Source: Aphodosoma sp045658305
GTDB taxonomy: Bacteria; Bacteroidota; Bacteroidia; Bacteroidales; Paludibacteraceae
Reading direction: 5' to 3'
NCBI GenBank assembly: GCA_045658305.1
Contig: JAZOUT010000164.1
Location: 1-36,539 of the forward strand
Length of the DNA: 36,539 bases
Part shown: positions 1-9,756 of the stretch, piece after piece
Layout of the letters: each line of letters begins with the position of its first letter
How positions within the stretch are numbered: position 1 is the stretch's first letter
Translations under genes and position numbers: made by a program
Notes under the pieces: model-generated
The model's database searches: none
Seen by the model: only the letters and a program-made list of their open reading frames with translations
What the model was told of the DNA's origin: nothing

Positions 1-1596
1 GTAGTACGCACAGCTAAAGAAGGAAGCAAATTCACTACATTGGATGGCGTAGAACGTACACTTTCGGCAGAAGATTTGATGATCTGCAATGCCGAAGAGC
101 CAATGTGTATTGGTGGTGTATTTGGCGGTTTGGAATCGGGTGTGATAGAAGAGACTAAAAATATCTTTATTGAATCGGCTTATTTCAACCCTGTATCTAT
201 CCGTAAAACTGCTCGCCGCCATGGTTTGAATACAGATGCAAGTTTCAGATTCGAACGTGGTATCGACCCTCATAACACAATCTATGTGCTCAAATATGCA
301 GCAATGTTGATTAAAGAGTTGACTGGAGGTTCGATTGCTTCGGAAATCACAGATATCTATCCTACTCCACTAAACAACTTCGAGGTGGATATCACTCTCA
401 ACAAAATCCACACATTGATTGGCAAAGAGATTGAGACAGAACAAATTGAGCGCATTTTTGATGGTCTTGAAATGAAAATCGTTGAGCGCACTGCCGACGG
501 TTATAAATTGGAAGTGCCTGCATATCGTGTTGATGTTCAACGTGATGTGGACGTAATCGAAGATATTCTTCGTATTTATGGCTACAATAATGTAGAATTG
601 AGCGATAGATTGACTTCGAATCTCAGTTTCTCGAAAGGGGTTGACTCTACAAAATGGGAAAACTTAATTTCGGAACAATTGACAGCTAATGGTTTCAATG
701 AGATATTGAATAACTCGCTCACAAAATTGGCTTACTACGAAGGACTTACAAGTTATACTGCCGAAACTTGTGTGCGCATTATGAATAGCCTCAGTCAAGA
801 CTTGAACGTAATGCGTCAGACAATGCTGTTCGGTGGTTTGGAAAGTATTGCTCGTAATGCTAACCGCCAAAATGCAGACTTAAAATTCTATGAATTCGGT
901 AACTGCTACCATTTTGATGCCGAAAAACGCAAAAATGCTGAAGGCTCATTGGATGGCTACGCTGAAGAATATCACTTGGCATTGTGGATTACTGGTCGTA
1001 AAAACACATTAAACTGGGCAGCAAGCAATGATAAAGTAAGTTTCTATCAATTGAAAGCATACGTACAAAATGTACTTGTAAGAATGGGTATTGACTTACG
1101 CAAAACTCAAATTACAGAAACAAGCAATGATTTACTCAGTGAGGCATTAGAAATCAAAACAGTAAGTGGTAAATTGTTAGCCACAATTGGTGTTGTAGCA
1201 CCAAAACAATTAAAAGCATTTGATATTGAAAACACTGTATATTACGCAGACATTCAATGGAAAGCATGCTTAAAAGAGTTGAATAAACGCAAAATTAGCT
1301 ACACTGAAATTTCTAAATTCCCTGAAGTGAAACGCGACTTAGCTTTGTTAGTTGACAAATCTGTACGTTTTGCTGAAATTGAAAAAATTGCATTCGACAC
1401 AGACAAAAAATTATTGAAAAACGTGACTTTGTTTGACGTTTACGAAGGTAAAAACTTGGAAGCTGGCAAAAAATCATATGCCGTAAACTTTACTTTACAA
1501 GATAAAGAAAAGACACTCACAGATAAACAAATTGACGGAATTATGCAAAAACTCATCAAGAATTTGACTGAGAAACTTGATGCTAAATTACGTTAA
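1..1596 (+). CDS. pheT: Phenylalanyl-tRNA synthetase beta subunit, 3' part
   Basis: The frame is open from base 1, so the gene begins upstream of the window; about 531 C-terminal residues are present, against roughly 800 for a full bacterial beta subunit. PheT pairs with PheS in the cytoplasm to charge tRNA-Phe. Visible parts are the end of the B3/B4 editing domain (CIGGVFGGLESGV), the stretch ESAYFNPVSIRKTARRHGL that leads into the core, and B5-like sequence (TDIYPTPLNNFEVDITLNK, continuing to DVIEDILRIYGYNNVE). The last ~95 residues (from ISKFPEVKRDLALLVD) are the anticodon-binding FDX-ACB domain. The stop TAA is at 1594-1596, 15 bp before a strong terminator hairpin, so transcription probably ends here. 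Family assignment is secure; the start lies outside the window. Confidence 0.97.
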   Translation, partial: VVRTAKEGSKFTTLDGVERTLSAEDLMICNAEEPMCIGGVFGGLESGVIEETKNIFIESAYFNPVSIRKTARRHGLNTDASFRFERGIDPHNTIYVLKYAAMLIKELTGGSIASEITDIYPTPLNNFEVDITLNKIHTLIGKEIETEQIERIFDGLEMKIVERTADGYKLEVPAYRVDVQRDVDVIEDILRIYGYNNVELSDRLTSNLSFSKGVDSTKWENLISEQLTANGFNEILNNSLTKLAYYEGLTSYTAETCVRIMNSLSQDLNVMRQTMLFGGLESIARNANRQNADLKFYEFGNCYHFDAEKRKNAEGSLDGYAEEYHLALWITGRKNTLNWAASNDKVSFYQLKAYVQNVLVRMGIDLRKTQITETSNDLLSEALEIKTVSGKLLATIGVVAPKQLKAFDIENTVYYADIQWKACLKELNKRKISYTEISKFPEVKRDLALLVDKSVRFAEIEKIAFDTDKKLLKNVTLFDVYEGKNLEAGKKSYAVNFTLQDKEKTLTDKQIDGIMQKLIKNLTEKLDAKLR

Positions 1597-1611
1597 TAAA
1601 ATATCTAAAAA

Positions 1612-1647
1612 AACAATGCATCAATATTTTGGTGCATTGTTTTTTTA
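1612..1647 (+). terminator. Rho-independent terminator after pheT
   Basis: The arm AACAATGCATCAA (1612-1624) pairs with 1629-1641 through 13 pairs including one G-T wobble, with a 4-nt loop, and runs into a T tract. The A tract on the other side could let it act on both strands, but there is no convergent gene here. Confidence 0.9.
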
Positions 1648-1682
1648 TATGGTTACTGTAATAACTATCCCTCCATAAACTA

Positions 1683-3089
1683 ATGAGCAATCACATATTA
1701 TTAACTGAAACTATAAAAAAACAATTAAACTTTGAACCAACGAAACAACAAAAGGAATTAATAGATTTGTTGGCTCAGTTTTGTTGTATGCCAACAGAGA
1801 CCAAAGCGTTCATATTAAAAGGATATGCCGGTACGGGAAAAACCTCTATTGTCAGCGGTCTAATAATGGCAATGAAAGCTCTAGGTCAACCCACTATATT
1901 ATTAGCTCCTACAGGAAGAGCAGCAAAAGTGTTAAGCAACTATTCAAATCATAGCGCATATAGTATTCACAAAATTATTTATAGACAAAAATCAGCTGGG
2001 GATTTTACGTTTAATATTAATTACAACTCTCATAAAAACACATTATTCATTGTAGATGAAGCTTCGATGATAGCAAATCAGAGTACATCTGGAGTTGAAT
2101 TTGGATCGGGAAGATTATTGGATGATTTGGTGGAGTATGTGTATTCAGGCGATAATTGTTCGATGATTTTGGTGGGAGATACGGCTCAATTGTTGCCAAT
2201 AGGACAATCATCATCGCCTGCTTTGAATAGAATAATTATAGAGGGGTATGGTTTAGACGTTATGGAGTATCAACTGACTCAAGTTATACGACAAGCAGGT
2301 GAAAGTGGGATACTATTCAATGCCACAAAAATACGTCAAGCAATAGAAAAAGAACCTTTTACGCCTATAAAATTAAATCCTAATTTCGATGATGTAAAAG
2401 TTGTTAGTGGAGAAAATTTGATTGAAGAATTGGAAACCTCATATAGCCAAGTAGGCGAAGAAAATGCAATCATATTGACATACTCAAACAAACGAGCGGT
2501 GTTGTATAATCGAGGTGTAAGAGGACAAGTAATGATGAAAGAGGATGAATTATCAACGGGTGATTACTTGATAGTTACAAAAAATAATTACTACTGGTCA
2601 AAACCATACGACAATCTCGATTTTATTGCAAATGGCGACATTGCCGAAATCATACGAGTTGGCAAACATTATGAGCTATATGAAGCGAGATTTGCGGATT
2701 TGACATTGCGATTAATTGACTACGACATTGAAATCACGGCGAGAGTCTTAATTGACTCACTATATACCGAAACTCCTTCAGCTCAAAATGCACTAAACGA
2801 ACGTTTAATAAACACTATTGCCGAAGATTATGCCGATATTGGTGATAAGCGAAAGTTTTGGAAAGAAATGCAAAATAATGAGTTTTATAATGCGTTGCAA
2901 GTGAAATTTGCGTATGCCATTACAGGACATAAATCACAAGGTGGATCGTGGGATCACGTTTACATAGATCAAGGATATATAACGGAAGAAATGATTACGC
3001 GAGAATACTATCAATGGTTATATACGGCTATAACAAGAGCACGAGAAAAAGTATTTTTAGTGAATTTTTCAAAATACTTCTTAAAATAA
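1683..3089 (+). CDS. ATP-dependent helicase, RecD/Pif1-like superfamily 1B
   Basis: A 468-residue AAA-type helicase, probably cytoplasmic. Walker A is GYAGTGKT at residues 47-54; motif Ia-like APTGRAAKVL follows at 75-84. Walker B is IVDEASM at 123-129, and motif III-like LVGDTAQLLPIG comes shortly after. Near the C-terminus are AITGHKSQGGSWD and YTAITRAREKV, the UvrD_C_2-type motifs V and VI. This layout (AAA_30 plus UvrD_C_2) is that of small RecD2/Dda/Pif1-like enzymes that unwind DNA 5' to 3'; the polarity is known for the family and is not visible here. No N-terminal RecD2 helix-hairpin-helix region is present. It lies alone between the pheT terminator and the next promoter, so it may be monocistronic; no canonical promoter is visible in the 36 bp between the terminator and the ATG. 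Confidence 0.88.
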   Translation: MSNHILLTETIKKQLNFEPTKQQKELIDLLAQFCCMPTETKAFILKGYAGTGKTSIVSGLIMAMKALGQPTILLAPTGRAAKVLSNYSNHSAYSIHKIIYRQKSAGDFTFNINYNSHKNTLFIVDEASMIANQSTSGVEFGSGRLLDDLVEYVYSGDNCSMILVGDTAQLLPIGQSSSPALNRIIIEGYGLDVMEYQLTQVIRQAGESGILFNATKIRQAIEKEPFTPIKLNPNFDDVKVVSGENLIEELETSYSQVGEENAIILTYSNKRAVLYNRGVRGQVMMKEDELSTGDYLIVTKNNYYWSKPYDNLDFIANGDIAEIIRVGKHYELYEARFADLTLRLIDYDIEITARVLIDSLYTETPSAQNALNERLINTIAEDYADIGDKRKFWKEMQNNEFYNALQVKFAYAITGHKSQGGSWDHVYIDQGYITEEMITREYYQWLYTAITRAREKVFLVNFSKYFLK

Positions 3090-3120
3090 TTGTAAATATT
3101 AAAATATATGTGTAACTTTG
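3090..3120 (+). promoter_or_regulatory. Bacteroidetes-type primary promoter
   Basis: TTG at 3090-3092 and TAACTTTG at 3113-3120 are separated by 20 nt, matching the Bacteroidetes -33/-7 consensus (TTG, 19-21 nt, TAnnTTTG). It immediately follows the helicase stop codon and lies 35 bp before the lipoprotein ATG, so it should drive the lipoprotein-OmpA pair. Confidence 0.75.
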
Positions 3121-3155
3121 TAAATTAGTTATTTTTTTCTTTTAATTTATTATAT

Positions 3156-4865
3156 ATGAAAAATATAGTTAAATATTTATTCGCTACACTGCTATGCTGT
3201 ACACTAACAGGATGCATGACAGATGTTAAATTCTCTGATATAAATACAGATATCAACGGAGGAACAGCTTTGGCATTGCCAATAGGCTCGGTTCGTGCAA
3301 ATATGACCGATTTGTTGGATTTGGTAGATTCGACCTATATTGTGTCAGATTCGACGAATGCAATTTGTATTTTGTATAGCCAAAATGATATTGCATTGAA
3401 TTTAGAGTTTGATAATATTGAAAAAAGCGAGTCGCTAATTGACACAATAAAACTCAGAAATAAAGATTGTTTTTATGAAATATTAAATAGTTTGCCTGCT
3501 AATGTCAACTCTACGACGTTGGAAAAAGGGTCGTATAAATTTAGAGAAGAGTCGACATACGAATTTACATTTGATGAAGCAGAAGAAGGGGTTAAGAAAA
3601 TAAGAATTGACTCGGCAATTATAGCAAATGCAACATTGGATTTGGGGGTTGATATCTATGGATGTGAATTGTCGGAATCGAATTATTTGATTATGTCATT
3701 GGAATATCCTGAAGTGTTGGATGAAAGATATGCCGATGAATTTAGAAATATAAAAATTACAGCAAACCAATATTCATTAAAGAAGGAATTGGAGCATTTG
3801 CGCTTGTATTTTACTGAAATAATGGGAGATGGTCCGATAGATTTGGCTGTTAATTTTGAAATAGTGTCAGATGGTACACTAACCATAACCCGTGAGACTG
3901 ATATTCAATTTAATATGAAGGTGAATATAGAGAATTCAGAGGCTCTTTTTGGATATTTTTGGATGAAAGATCCTATTACGTCAGATAAATTGTCGTACGA
4001 TATTCCACGCGAAATTATAGAGAATGAGTTGTTGAAAAATAGTAACTTGCTGTTTAGCAATCCAATACTAGAACTTAATGCAACAACTAATATTGGAATT
4101 CCGTTGGCTCTTGATGTACATAATATTTATGCAGTGAAAAATGGCGAGGAATATCACGCAACATTTAATGATAATTCGTCATTGAAAGCGGAATTTAACC
4201 GACCAGCACAACCATATGATAGCGCTTCGACTAAATTGATTTTGAATAGAGATAATGGGTCGTTGCATACATTGTTGTCGGTGTTGCCTGAACAGATAAA
4301 TATTGACTATTCGGTTTCGACTGTTTATCAAGAAGAGAGCGAAAGTTGGCATTTTCTTACTATGCCAATAGAGGCGAATGTGGATGTAATGGCTATGGTG
4401 CCACTTCAATTTGACCCTACGTCGAACTTTGTTTACAATGATACGATAGATGCAGATTTGTCGTCGTTGGTTGAAGACGGAACATTGGAAAATATTGAAA
4501 TAGATACTGTTGACTTATACCTTGACATTGCAAATAGATTGCCGGTTAATACTAATCTGAAGCTTGTTTATTTGGACGAAAATGACCAAATAATTACAGA
4601 GTCGAAAACATTTAAAATTACATCGGCAGAGGTGGATGTTGAGGGACGAGTGGCTAATGCAACCAATGAGACTATTGTGTTGAGCACAAATGGGGAAAGC
4701 ATTAACGATGTGTTGAATACAAAGAAAATTATACTTGCTCTATCACTAGAAAGCCGAGATAACGATTCGAGAATATATTTCCAAACTACTGATGCAATAG
4801 AGATAAAGTTAAGTGCTTTTATCAAAGTGAAAGCATCGATATCGGCAGAGGAAGATATTGAATAA
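3156..4865 (+). CDS. Large surface or periplasmic lipoprotein, function unknown
   Basis: A 569-residue protein with a lipoprotein signal peptide: charged MKNIVK, a hydrophobic run, and lipobox LTGC with the acylated cysteine at residue 20, followed by Met-Thr-Asp. The mature part is acidic and beta-rich by eye, with long stretches of alternating hydrophobic residues, and I recognise no catalytic motif. The C-terminal ~150 residues (from IEIDTVDLYLDIANRLPVN) resemble a secreted beta-sandwich module, but this is an impression only. It has its own promoter 35 bp upstream and is followed after 45 bp by the DUF5723-OmpA gene with no terminator between them, so the two are probably co-transcribed and may act together at the outer membrane. 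The coding strand is clearly richer in G than C (for example 16 G to 6 C in bases 4441-4500), unlike genes further right. Confidence 0.8.
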   Translation: MKNIVKYLFATLLCCTLTGCMTDVKFSDINTDINGGTALALPIGSVRANMTDLLDLVDSTYIVSDSTNAICILYSQNDIALNLEFDNIEKSESLIDTIKLRNKDCFYEILNSLPANVNSTTLEKGSYKFREESTYEFTFDEAEEGVKKIRIDSAIIANATLDLGVDIYGCELSESNYLIMSLEYPEVLDERYADEFRNIKITANQYSLKKELEHLRLYFTEIMGDGPIDLAVNFEIVSDGTLTITRETDIQFNMKVNIENSEALFGYFWMKDPITSDKLSYDIPREIIENELLKNSNLLFSNPILELNATTNIGIPLALDVHNIYAVKNGEEYHATFNDNSSLKAEFNRPAQPYDSASTKLILNRDNGSLHTLLSVLPEQINIDYSVSTVYQEESESWHFLTMPIEANVDVMAMVPLQFDPTSNFVYNDTIDADLSSLVEDGTLENIEIDTVDLYLDIANRLPVNTNLKLVYLDENDQIITESKTFKITSAEVDVEGRVANATNETIVLSTNGESINDVLNTKKIILALSLESRDNDSRIYFQTTDAIEIKLSAFIKVKASISAEEDIE

Positions 4866-4910
4866 TAGAGATATAACTGATAATAACAACTAAAAAAAGC
4901 AAAAAAAGTT

Positions 4911-7313
4911 ATGAAAATAAAACATATAGTTATAGTAGGCTTAATATTATTAGTATCGAATGTTAACATTCAGGCACAAAATACTAATACACTATACTTT
5001 ATGGATGGAATAGCTGAACGCAATAATGTGAATCCAGCATTTACACCAAGTTGTAATTTCTATCTTGACTTTATCTTTCTACCAAACCTATATTTAAATT
5101 TAGGCAATAATAATTTGATTTTAAATGATTTTCTTTATCTAAAGAATGGTCAGCCTACCCTATTCTTGAATTCGCAAGAGGATATAGACAATTTTTATCA
5201 AAAATTAAAACCTACGACCGATTTAAATGTAGATTTAGAAATAAATATATTATCGTTCGGATTTAAGGTAAAGAAACATTATTTTACGTTTGATATGGGT
5301 GTAAATGCAGATGTATATGCCTATATACCACGTGATTTGTTTGCATTTGCACTATATGGCACGCCAGATGCTAACGGCGTAAATAGATTTGATTTAAGCA
5401 CTTTCGGAGTGGATGCTTCGCTCTATTCAAAAATTGGACTTGGCTATATGTATCAAATAAATGAGCATTGGCAAATAGGGTTAAAGGCTAAGTTTTTGAT
5501 GGGTTATGCAAATATTAATACAAGCATCGATCAGTTAGAACTCAATGCTTCGCGCCAGTCGTGGTCGCTACATACAGATGGCAGAATAAATGCTTCGTTG
5601 CCAATCAACTATAATACAACAGAGGATGGCAATATCGACTTTGAAAGTGTTAGTTTACATGATAAAAATCAGCTTTTATCGTTGCTATATCAACCTGCAG
5701 GATATGGTGCTGCGATTGACTTTGGTATAAAATATAATCCTATTAAATATTTGACAATCTCTGCTTCAATCACTGATTTGGGATTCATATATTGGAATCG
5801 AAACTTGATGACAGGCTCGATGAAAGGAGAGCATTATATCAATGAATTGGTAGACTATACAGTAGGAGATACATTGTCGACAGACCAAATTGTTGACAAA
5901 TTTACAAACTTAGGAGAGGAAATTTTAGAAACTATAAAAACAGAAGATGGTCAAAACTATACATCGACACTTCGTGCTAATTTTTATGCCGGCATTGAGT
6001 ACGGAATTCTTAAAAACAAAATTTCGTTCGGTGTAGTTAATCATCTTAAATTCAACAATAATAGACTATGGGATGAAGCTACGCTATCGGTCAATTTCCG
6101 ACCTATAGATAGAATTAGAGCCTCTTTGAACTACTCATTCATAAATGGTCGCTGTGGTAATTTAGGATTGGGATTGAATGTGAGAACAGGTATATTCAAT
6201 GTATATCTTTTAGCTGACTATATTCCACTTTCATTTACAAGAATAGAAGATGAAGGATATAAAATACCGATTCCAAATAAAACCCAAAGCTTTAATTTAC
6301 AAGTTGGATGGACTTGGAGCATCGGCAATTTCGGGAACGATGAAGATCGCGATGGTGTTAAAGGAAGAAAAGATAGATGCCCAAATACAGATATCAACTT
6401 CTTGCAACAACAATGTCCGGGTATAAAAAAGAAAAAATTAGTAGACAAACAAGGTTGCGATTTAGATGACGACAAAGATGGCATACACAATTGCTATGAC
6501 CAATGCCCAGACACTCCAATTGGAGCAGAAGTTGACTCGGTAGGTTGCCCAGTTGATACAGATAAAGATGGGGTGGCTGATTATTTAGACAATTGCGCTA
6601 ATACGCCAATGGGTGTAGGTGTAACAGAAAAAGGTTGCCCTATTGATAGCGATGAAGATGGAATTGCTGATTATCTAGATCAATGTCCAAATACACCTTC
6701 GAACATATTGGTTGACTCAGTTGGTTGCCCAGTTGACAACGATAAAGATGGTGTAGCTGACTATTTAGACCTATGTCTTGGCACGCCAGAAAATACACCT
6801 GTCAACAAAGAAGGATGCCCGCTTGATTCGGATGGAGATGGAATAAACGATGGATTGGATAAATGCCCTCAAAAACCAGGTCCGATTAGCAATTTTGGTT
6901 GCCCTGAATTGAAAAAAGAGGTACGCAATCTATTCAAAAAAGCAATGACAGGTATACAATTTGAATCAGGAAAAGATATCATCAAAAAAAGTTCATATCC
7001 AATTCTTGATGATATAGTGAAAGTGATGAGCGAAAATGCTGACTATAATTTAACAATCAATGGTTATACAGACAATGTAGGAGATGACGAGAAAAATCTT
7101 AATCTGTCAAAAGCAAGAGCTACTGCAGTTTTAAACTATATTACCAACAAAGGTATTGATGCAAAACGCCTTTCGGCTTTCGGTTTCGGAGAAGCAAACC
7201 CAATTGCAGATAACAACACATCGAAAGGTAGATCTTTGAATAGACGCGTTGAATTTGAAATTTCATACACCGAAATATCTTACGAAACAATCAATACCCT
7301 TCCAACTGAATAA
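4911..7313 (+). CDS. DUF5723 beta-barrel / TSP3 / OmpA fusion, outer-membrane protein
   Basis: An 800-residue exported protein. A signal peptide ending around NIQAQ (residue ~23) is followed by ~440 residues resembling DUF5723 (opening with ERNNVNPAFTPSCNFYLD), whose alternating pattern and aromatic-girdle segments suggest an outer-membrane beta barrel. Residues ~477-665 carry about six thrombospondin type 3 calcium-binding repeats of the form DxDxDGxxDxxDxCP, with paired cysteines. The C-terminal ~110 residues are an OmpA domain (GYTDNVGDDEKNLNLSKARA) with the peptidoglycan-binding pair D721 and R736, spaced 15 apart as usual. The likely role is to tether the outer membrane to the wall, or to act as a porin-like scaffold; the exact function is unknown. 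It lies 45 bp after the lipoprotein gene with no promoter between. Confidence 0.9.
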   Translation: MKIKHIVIVGLILLVSNVNIQAQNTNTLYFMDGIAERNNVNPAFTPSCNFYLDFIFLPNLYLNLGNNNLILNDFLYLKNGQPTLFLNSQEDIDNFYQKLKPTTDLNVDLEINILSFGFKVKKHYFTFDMGVNADVYAYIPRDLFAFALYGTPDANGVNRFDLSTFGVDASLYSKIGLGYMYQINEHWQIGLKAKFLMGYANINTSIDQLELNASRQSWSLHTDGRINASLPINYNTTEDGNIDFESVSLHDKNQLLSLLYQPAGYGAAIDFGIKYNPIKYLTISASITDLGFIYWNRNLMTGSMKGEHYINELVDYTVGDTLSTDQIVDKFTNLGEEILETIKTEDGQNYTSTLRANFYAGIEYGILKNKISFGVVNHLKFNNNRLWDEATLSVNFRPIDRIRASLNYSFINGRCGNLGLGLNVRTGIFNVYLLADYIPLSFTRIEDEGYKIPIPNKTQSFNLQVGWTWSIGNFGNDEDRDGVKGRKDRCPNTDINFLQQQCPGIKKKKLVDKQGCDLDDDKDGIHNCYDQCPDTPIGAEVDSVGCPVDTDKDGVADYLDNCANTPMGVGVTEKGCPIDSDEDGIADYLDQCPNTPSNILVDSVGCPVDNDKDGVADYLDLCLGTPENTPVNKEGCPLDSDGDGINDGLDKCPQKPGPISNFGCPELKKEVRNLFKKAMTGIQFESGKDIIKKSSYPILDDIVKVMSENADYNLTINGYTDNVGDDEKNLNLSKARATAVLNYITNKGIDAKRLSAFGFGEANPIADNNTSKGRSLNRRVEFEISYTEISYETINTLPTE

Positions 7314-7345
7314 ATAATAATTATCAACAAATAAATAAAATTATC

Positions 7346-9337
7346 ATGAAAGTGAAATTTATTTCTATGATTGCGATTGTGGCAACATTAATGTCGGCTT
7401 GCTGCAACAAACCAAAAACTTACAACTCAGTTGATGAATATCCTGAGTATAAAGGTAATGATTTAGGCGTAACTTATACACCTAACAAATCGTTGTTCCG
7501 CGTGTGGTCTCCTGCAGCACAAGAAGTTCGTCTCAATATCTATGAAGATGGATTAGAGGGCGCACCATCACAAGTATTTGATATGAAATATGACGTAGAT
7601 GGCACTTGGATTTATACAGTAAAAGAAGACCTCGTTGGCAAATTCTACACATTCCAAATTAAACAAAACGACCAATGGCTTGAACCTACACCGGGTATTT
7701 GGGCGAAAGCAGTAGGCGTAAACGGCGAACGTGCAGCTATTATTGATTGGAGTACAACAAACCCTGAAGGATGGGAAAACGATGTACGCCCTGAAATGAA
7801 ATCTTTTACTGATGCTATCATCTATGAAGTACACATGCGCGACTATACAATCCACGCATCTTCAGGTAGCTCATTCCCTGGCAAATTCCTCGGTCTTAGC
7901 GAAGCTGGTGTGAAAACAATTGATGGTTTGGCGGCTGGTATTGACCACTTGAAAGAACTCGGTATCACTCACGTTCAAATCCTTCCAAGCTACGACTATG
8001 GTTCAATCGACGAAACTCGTCTTGCTGACAACAAATACAATTGGGGATATGACCCTAAAAACTACAATGTTCCTGAAGGCGGTTATGCCACTGATCCATA
8101 TTCACCTGCAACTCGTATTCTTGAACTCAAAACTATGATTCAACAACTCCATGCCGCTGGTATTCGCGTAATCATGGACGTTGTATATAACCACACTTTC
8201 GTAGGCGATAACTCACACCTCAACCTCCAAGCTCCTGGCTATTTCTACCGCATGAACGAAGACGGCTCATGGGGCAACGGTTCTGGCTGTGGCAACGAAA
8301 CTGCTTCTGAACGTGCTATGATGCGTCGCTTCATGGTAGAATCAATCAAATATTGGGTTGAAGAATACCACATAGACGGTTTCCGTTTCGACTTAATGGG
8401 TATCCACGATATCGAAACTATGAACCAAATTCGTGCTGCTGTCGATGCTATCGACCCTACTATCTCTATCCACGGTGAAGGTTGGGCTGCTGGCGGTTGC
8501 GGTATTCCAGAAGAAGAACGTGCAGTGAAAAATAATGCCGACCAATTTGCTCCAATCGGTGCTTTCAGCGACGACATCCGAGATGGCCTTCGTGGTAAAT
8601 GGACTGATGGCAATATGGGTGGTTTCGTATCTGGTCGTGGTCTCGAAGAATCTATCAAATTTGGTGTTGTAGGCGCAACAGCTCACCCTCAAATTGACCT
8701 TACAAAAGTTGCTCACACTAACAAAGCATACGCAACTACTCCTGCCCAAGTAATCAACTATATGTCTTGCCACGACGACCCATGCATTGTTGACAAACTC
8801 AAAGCAATTCACCCAGAAGCTACAATCGAACAAATCATCCGTATGGACCTCCTCGGTCAAACTATCGTATTCACAGCCCAAGGTGTTCCATTCATCTATG
8901 CAGGCGAAGAACTCCTTCGTGACAAAAAAGGTGTTCACAACACATACCAATCTCCTGACTCTATCAACCAAATTGATTGGACTAATAAAGTGAAATATGC
9001 CGAAGTTTACGACTACTATCGTAACCTCATCGCTCTTCGCAAATCCCACCCTGCATTCCGCATGAGCGATGCTGCACAAGTAACACAAGCAATCCAATTC
9101 GTCGAAACACCAGCAAATGTTGTTGCATACACTCTTGATGGAACACTTGCAAACGATTCATGGAATCAAATTTTCGTTATCTACAATGGTAATACAACCG
9201 ATATAGAAATCAATCTCCCAGAAGGCATCTGGACAGCCGCATGCTACGACGCAAAAATCAACCCAGACGGCTTAGGCAACTTCACCGAAACAATCAACGT
9301 ACCTCGCACCTCAGCCGCAATCTTGTATCGTCAATAA
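7346..9337 (+). CDS. pulA: Type I pullulanase (GH13), lipoprotein
   Basis: A 663-residue alpha-glucan debranching enzyme. The signal peptide ends in a lipobox (MSAC, lipidated Cys19), so it is probably anchored in the outer membrane or periplasm. A CBM48-like N-terminal domain (NKSLFRVWSPAAQEVRLNIY) precedes the GH13 barrel. The pullulanase signature YNWGYDP is at ~231-237 and the VVYNH block follows. Catalytic residues are nucleophile D349 in FRFDLMG, acid/base E378 in HGEGW, and stabiliser D477 in SCHDD. The length fits the Bacteroidetes type I enzymes, which cleave alpha-1,6 bonds of pullulan and branched maltodextrins. It starts 32 bp after the OmpA-type gene without a visible terminator and ends at a strong terminator. 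No susC/susD or maltose regulator is visible nearby. Confidence 0.95.
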   Translation: MKVKFISMIAIVATLMSACCNKPKTYNSVDEYPEYKGNDLGVTYTPNKSLFRVWSPAAQEVRLNIYEDGLEGAPSQVFDMKYDVDGTWIYTVKEDLVGKFYTFQIKQNDQWLEPTPGIWAKAVGVNGERAAIIDWSTTNPEGWENDVRPEMKSFTDAIIYEVHMRDYTIHASSGSSFPGKFLGLSEAGVKTIDGLAAGIDHLKELGITHVQILPSYDYGSIDETRLADNKYNWGYDPKNYNVPEGGYATDPYSPATRILELKTMIQQLHAAGIRVIMDVVYNHTFVGDNSHLNLQAPGYFYRMNEDGSWGNGSGCGNETASERAMMRRFMVESIKYWVEEYHIDGFRFDLMGIHDIETMNQIRAAVDAIDPTISIHGEGWAAGGCGIPEEERAVKNNADQFAPIGAFSDDIRDGLRGKWTDGNMGGFVSGRGLEESIKFGVVGATAHPQIDLTKVAHTNKAYATTPAQVINYMSCHDDPCIVDKLKAIHPEATIEQIIRMDLLGQTIVFTAQGVPFIYAGEELLRDKKGVHNTYQSPDSINQIDWTNKVKYAEVYDYYRNLIALRKSHPAFRMSDAAQVTQAIQFVETPANVVAYTLDGTLANDSWNQIFVIYNGNTTDIEINLPEGIWTAACYDAKINPDGLGNFTETINVPRTSAAILYRQ

Positions 9338-9361
9338 TCCAAACACCATTTTACATACCTC

Positions 9362-9395
9362 AAAGGCAAGCCCACACACAAAGGCTTGCCTTTTT
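9362..9395 (+). terminator. Rho-independent terminator after pulA
   Basis: AAAGGCAAGCC (9362-9372) pairs perfectly with 9383-9393 across a 10-nt loop and ends in a T tract. It lies 24 bp after the pulA stop. Confidence 0.92.
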
Positions 9396-9442
9396 CTTTT
9401 CCCCCACCCATATAGCAATAAAACCACAATCTGTCTCCACAC

Positions 9443-9537
9443 CCAAAAATCTAGAAAGCAAAGCGTCTAGAAAAACTAAAACGTCTTCTCCCAATCGGTC
9501 GCCAGACCAAAAATCCAGAAAAGCGCAGCACTCCAGA
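9443..9537. repeat. Imperfect direct repeat in a non-coding gap
   Basis: Two ~30-bp imperfect copies begin at 9443 (CCAAAAATCTAGAAAGC) and 9507 (CCAAAAATCCAGAAAAGC). Each contains an internal pair of TCTAGAA or TCCAGAA boxes. The surrounding region 9396-9756 carries no supportable gene: the short open frames here are rich in Ser/Thr/Pro and lack plausible starts. Confidence 0.5.
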
Positions 9538-9620
9538 ATATCCGGACTATCCACTTTTCCATTTTCCCTACTCATTACTTCCTATTCCCTACTCCTTATT
9601 ATTCCCCATACTACAACATA

Positions 9621-9680
9621 CTATAAATATATCATAAATATAGGATAAATATACCATAAATATACTATAAACATACTATA
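9621..9680. repeat. 11-bp AT-rich tandem repeat
   Basis: Five consecutive 11-bp units (CTATAAATATA, TCATAAATATA, GGATAAATATA, CCATAAATATA, CTATAAACATA) and a partial sixth, with most variation in the first two bases. The period is close to one helical turn. It lies ~75 bp upstream of the promoter of the following gene. Confidence 0.8.
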
Positions 9681-9756
9681 ACCCTACCCTCTCCCTACAC
9701 TGACAAAAACCACACAACAACTCAACTCCATCTAATACAATCTCCCCAAAAACAAC

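Noticed and set aside
8393..9097. 234-residue open frame opposite pulA
   Set aside because: Antisense shadow of the pullulanase catalytic domain, whose motifs are intact on the plus strand.
9241..9648. 135-residue open frame covering the pulA end and following gap
   Set aside because: It overlaps the pulA 3' end and crosses the terminator; the sequence is low-complexity Ser/Thr/Arg/Pro with no start context.
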